DNA from: CAYRVF01 sp964427535
Lineage (GTDB): Bacteria; Chloroflexota; Ktedonobacteria; Ktedonobacterales; JADMIN01
Direction of reading: 5' to 3'
Length of the DNA stretch: 8,743 nt
Assembly: GCA_964427535.1 (NCBI GenBank)
Contig: CAYRVF010000168.1
Span: 1-8,743 of the forward strand
Made by a program: the position numbers and the translations under genes. Positions 6,964 to 8,743 of this stretch are shown here, one piece after another (position 1 is the first letter of the stretch; every line of letters begins with the position of its first letter). Below the pieces are notes generated by a model that was not told where the DNA came from, made no database searches, and was given only the letters and a program-made list of their open reading frames with translations.

Positions 6964-6983
6964 GCATCCGCCAGCGAGGGGCG
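6945..6983. terminator. Hairpin between convergent genes, possible bidirectional terminator
   Basis: The arms CGCCCCGCTGGCGG (6945-6958) and CCGCCAGCGAGGGGCG (6968-6983) pair over 14 bp with a 2-base AG bulge and a 9-base loop. The hairpin covers the stop codon of the dprE1-like gene (6961-6963) and ends 3 bases before the stop codon of the convergent ubiA-like gene (6986). There is no T-run on either side, so it is not a classical intrinsic terminator, but its place and stability fit transcript-end formation or protection for both convergent units. Confidence 0.5.
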
Positions 6984-6985
6984 GT

Positions 6986-8029
6986 TCAGCGCAGCGCCGG
7001 CACACCGTAGAGCAGCGCGAGGATGACGAGTCCGCAGAGCACGACCGCGCCGAGAATCTGCGGATCGCGGTAGAGCACTTCGTCGGGCTGGTCGCCTTCG
7101 TGCCTGACATAGATGAGGTAGAGGTAGCGCGCGACGCCGAAGAGCACAAACGGAATCGTGAGCACGAGCGAATGGCTCGCGCCCAGCCCCTGGATGGTGT
7201 AGAGGCTATAGGTCAGCACCGTGCAGGTGACGACCACGGCGATGAGCTGATCGAGCAGGGGCAGCGAGTAGTGCCGCAGGTTCGCACGGTGGCTGCTCGC
7301 GCCGTCTTCGAGCGTCACGAGCTCGGTGCGCCGCTTGCCCAGCGCCAGGAACAGCGCCAGAAACGTCGTGCAGAGGTAGAACCACGGCGAGATCGGCACG
7401 GGGATGGCGAAGCCGCCCGCCATCGCGCGCAGTACAAATCCGGCGGCGATGGCGAAGACGTCCCACAGCACGAGATGCTTGAGCCAGCCGGAGTAGAGCA
7501 GGTTCAGCGCGATATAGCCGGTCAGCGTTCCCACGAGCAGGAGGCTGCTGCCGCCCCACTGCCGGTATGGGTCGGCTGCACCGCCAGGCAGTTGACGGGC
7601 CAGCCAGACCGCGAGCGCAAGGGCGACCGAGCAGAGCGCCGCCGCGAGCAGCAGCGCCGAGCGTGGCAGCAGCCGTCCCGAGGCGACAGGACGCAGACGC
7701 TTGCGCGGGTGCTGGCGGTCGTTCTCGCGGTCCATCACGTCGTTGACGAGGTAGATGCCGCTGGCCGCCAGGCAGAACGCGACGAACGCTACAAACGTGC
7801 GCTCGACCGCCACGGCGTCGCCGAGTTTGCTTGCGAAGACGAGGGCAAGCACCACCAGCCCGTTCTTGACCCACTGACGCGGACGCATGGCGACGATGCC
7901 CGCCGCGAGCTGCCCGGCGACAAACGACGCCCACCACCCCAACGCGACGCGCGTCTGCGCCTGCGCAGGAGTCTCGCGACGCTTGGCTGCCACGAGCGCG
8001 GCGGAGTCATCGGGAGAGCTGGTCCGCAT
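6986..8029 (-). CDS. ubiA: UbiA-family polyprenyl-phosphate phosphoribosyltransferase (DPPR synthase-like)
   Basis: A 347-residue membrane protein of the UbiA prenyltransferase superfamily with about nine hydrophobic spans. After a polar N-terminal tail of about 40 residues come MRPRQWVKNGLVVLAL (48-63), the catalytic NDVMDREND (96-104; Asp-rich NDxxDxxxD) and QHPRKRLRPVASG (106-118), then FVLRAMAGG, LGKRRTEL and a late VARYLYLIY. The same blocks (IRPRQWVKN, YLVNDVRDVEAD, HPTKRFRPIAAG, LIRAIAGG, GKRYAEL) occur in mycobacterial DPPR synthase Rv3806c, rather than in quinone-pathway UbiA. That enzyme transfers 5-phosphoribose from PRPP to polyprenyl phosphate, the first committed step to polyprenyl-phosphoryl-arabinose. 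The start at 8029 is chosen because CGAGGT lies 6 bases upstream; a longer frame from 8134 adds 35 Arg-rich residues with no such site. It is convergent with dprE1 at 22 bases. Confidence 0.88.
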   Translation of the reverse strand: MRTSSPDDSAALVAAKRRETPAQAQTRVALGWWASFVAGQLAAGIVAMRPRQWVKNGLVVLALVFASKLGDAVAVERTFVAFVAFCLAASGIYLVNDVMDRENDRQHPRKRLRPVASGRLLPRSALLLAAALCSVALALAVWLARQLPGGAADPYRQWGGSSLLLVGTLTGYIALNLLYSGWLKHLVLWDVFAIAAGFVLRAMAGGFAIPVPISPWFYLCTTFLALFLALGKRRTELVTLEDGASSHRANLRHYSLPLLDQLIAVVVTCTVLTYSLYTIQGLGASHSLVLTIPFVLFGVARYLYLIYVRHEGDQPDEVLYRDPQILGAVVLCGLVILALLYGVPALR

Positions 8030-8035
8030 GTATGT

Positions 8036-8041
8036 ACCTCG
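8036..8041 (-). promoter_or_regulatory. Ribosome binding site deciding the ubiA-like start
   Basis: CGAGGT on the minus strand (8041-8036), 6 bases before the ATG at 8029-8027. It selects this ATG over the in-frame ATGs further upstream at 8134 and within the Arg-rich leader. Confidence 0.65.
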
Positions 8042-8045
8042 TTCT

Positions 8046-8058
8046 CCACGTAGCGTGG
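8046..8058. repeat. Short inverted repeat in the ubiA-like 5' leader
   Basis: CCACG-TAG-CGTGG is a perfect 5-bp inverted repeat with a 3-base centre, ending 5 bases upstream of the ribosome binding site of the ubiA-like gene. It could be an operator or a small leader hairpin; it is short enough to be chance. Confidence 0.3.
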
Positions 8059-8163
8059 CTCCGTCCATGCGAAGCCGCCTGGGTCGTCGGGAGCCTCTGG
8101 CTTCCCGTATTGTGTCACGCGGGCGCAACGGCAACGCGGTGTGGCCGCCGGAAATCCTACGGC

Positions 8164-8743
8164 TTATCGGTCGCGCGCCCGGCGCTGCAAATCGTAGAGC
8201 CTGCTGATAGCTTCGAGCGGCGTCAGTTCGTCAATGGCGAGGTCTTTCAGCTCGTCGAGCAGCGGGTCGGGCTCTGCGGCGAAGAGCGTCAACTGCAGGG
8301 CCTGGGGCATCACCATGTCGCGCATGGCCTTGCGGCGGGTGCGCGCGTCGCCCTTGCGCTCCAGCTCTTCGAGCACCTCCTCGGCGCGGCGCACCACCTG
8401 GCGCGGGATACCGGCGAGCTGCGCGACGTGGATGCCGTAGCTCTTGTCGGCCCCACCCGGCACGATCTTGCGCAAGAACACCACCTGCCCCTGCTCCTCG
8501 GTCACGGCGACGTTGTAGGCCCGTACGCGTGGCAGCAGGCGCGTGACCTCGACCAGCTCGTGATAGTGCGTGGCGAAGAGCGTCTTCGCGCCACAGCGTT
8601 TGTTGTTGTGCAGATACTCCACGATGGCGCGCGCGATGGCAAGTCCGTCGTAGGTGCTGGTGCCGCGTCCGACTTCGTCCAGGATGACGAGGCTGCGCGG
8701 CGTCGCGTGGTGCAGGATATTGGCCGTCTCGACCATCTCGACC
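8164..8743 (-). CDS. mutS: DNA mismatch repair protein MutS, C-terminal part (5' end outside window)
   Basis: The last 193 residues of MutS, the mismatch-binding ATPase of methyl- or nick-directed mismatch repair. The frame is open to the right edge: VEMVETANILHHAT matches the conserved MutS segment (M-ETANIL-ATP-SL), so the ATG at 8736 is an internal Met. Next come Walker B and signature LVILDEVGRGTSTYDGLAIA, the switch THYHEL, and YGIHVAQLAGIP of the ATPase dimer region, followed by a helix-turn-helix linker and the C-terminal tail ending PLEAISRLYDLQRRARDR with stop TAA at 8166-8164. Walker A and the mismatch-binding domains lie outside the window. The 134 bases to the ubiA-like start contain an interrupted hairpin but no clear terminator. 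No mutL follows mutS here, unlike the common mutS-mutL order. Confidence 0.96.
   Translation of the reverse strand, partial: VEMVETANILHHATPRSLVILDEVGRGTSTYDGLAIARAIVEYLHNNKRCGAKTLFATHYHELVEVTRLLPRVRAYNVAVTEEQGQVVFLRKIVPGGADKSYGIHVAQLAGIPRQVVRRAEEVLEELERKGDARTRRKAMRDMVMPQALQLTLFAAEPDPLLDELKDLAIDELTPLEAISRLYDLQRRARDR

Noticed and set aside
6899..8053. 384-residue plus-strand frame opposite the ubiA-like gene
   Set aside because: It overlaps the end of the dprE1-like gene and is antisense to a protein with clear UbiA motifs. Its composition (charged, His/Gln/Arg-rich) is that of an antisense shadow of a membrane protein.
8080..8110. Interrupted hairpin (GGGA-A-GCC / GGCTCCC on the minus strand) as the mutS terminator
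   Set aside because: Seven pairs with a bulge and no T-run, so too weak to call a terminator.
8030..8134. 35-residue N-terminal extension of the ubiA-like protein from the ATG at 8134
   Set aside because: The extension is Arg/Gly-rich, has no ribosome binding site, and a good CGAGGT sits 6 bases before the ATG at 8029.

Overview
High-GC bacterial chromosome, read as seven protein-coding genes plus short regulatory stretches. Protein features (a Chloroflexota/Thermomicrobia-like MutS2, Actinobacteria-like arabinose-donor enzymes, high G+C) suggest Chloroflexota or a high-GC relative. No rRNA or marker gene fixes the taxon, so this is an inference. A run of 10 Ns shows that this is a scaffolded draft assembly.

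Layout from left to right: (1) mutS2 on the minus strand, 1-2360, missing only its last few codons off the left edge and interrupted by the N run; (2) a 351-base gene-free stretch with a weak candidate promoter for mutS2; (3) a 95-residue unknown protein on the minus strand (2712-2999), preceded by three tandem 13-bp repeats; (4) a 434-residue multi-membrane-span GT-C glycosyltransferase of PIG-V type on the minus strand (3071-4375); (5) a 283-base divergent intergenic region; (6) a plus-strand pair, a DprE2-like short-chain dehydrogenase (4659-5471) and a DprE1-like FAD oxidase (5518-6963); (7) a minus-strand UbiA-family membrane protein (6986-8029) resembling decaprenyl-phosphate phosphoribosyltransferase, convergent with the oxidase and separated from it by a strong hairpin; (8) the C-terminal part of mutS on the minus strand (8164 to the right edge).

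The central block is the interesting part. The UbiA-like, DprE1-like and DprE2-like proteins together make up nearly all of the known route from PRPP and polyprenyl phosphate to polyprenyl-phosphoryl-D-arabinofuranose, the arabinose donor best known from mycobacterial cell-wall synthesis. The GT-C protein, encoded divergently from the pair, is a candidate user of a polyprenyl-phosphate sugar. Only the DPPR 5-phosphatase is missing from the window. The pathway genes lie between the two mismatch-repair paralogues, mutS and mutS2. The DprE1-like protein has Ala where the mycobacterial enzyme has the benzothiazinone-target Cys. No mobile element, tRNA, rRNA or CRISPR array was seen.
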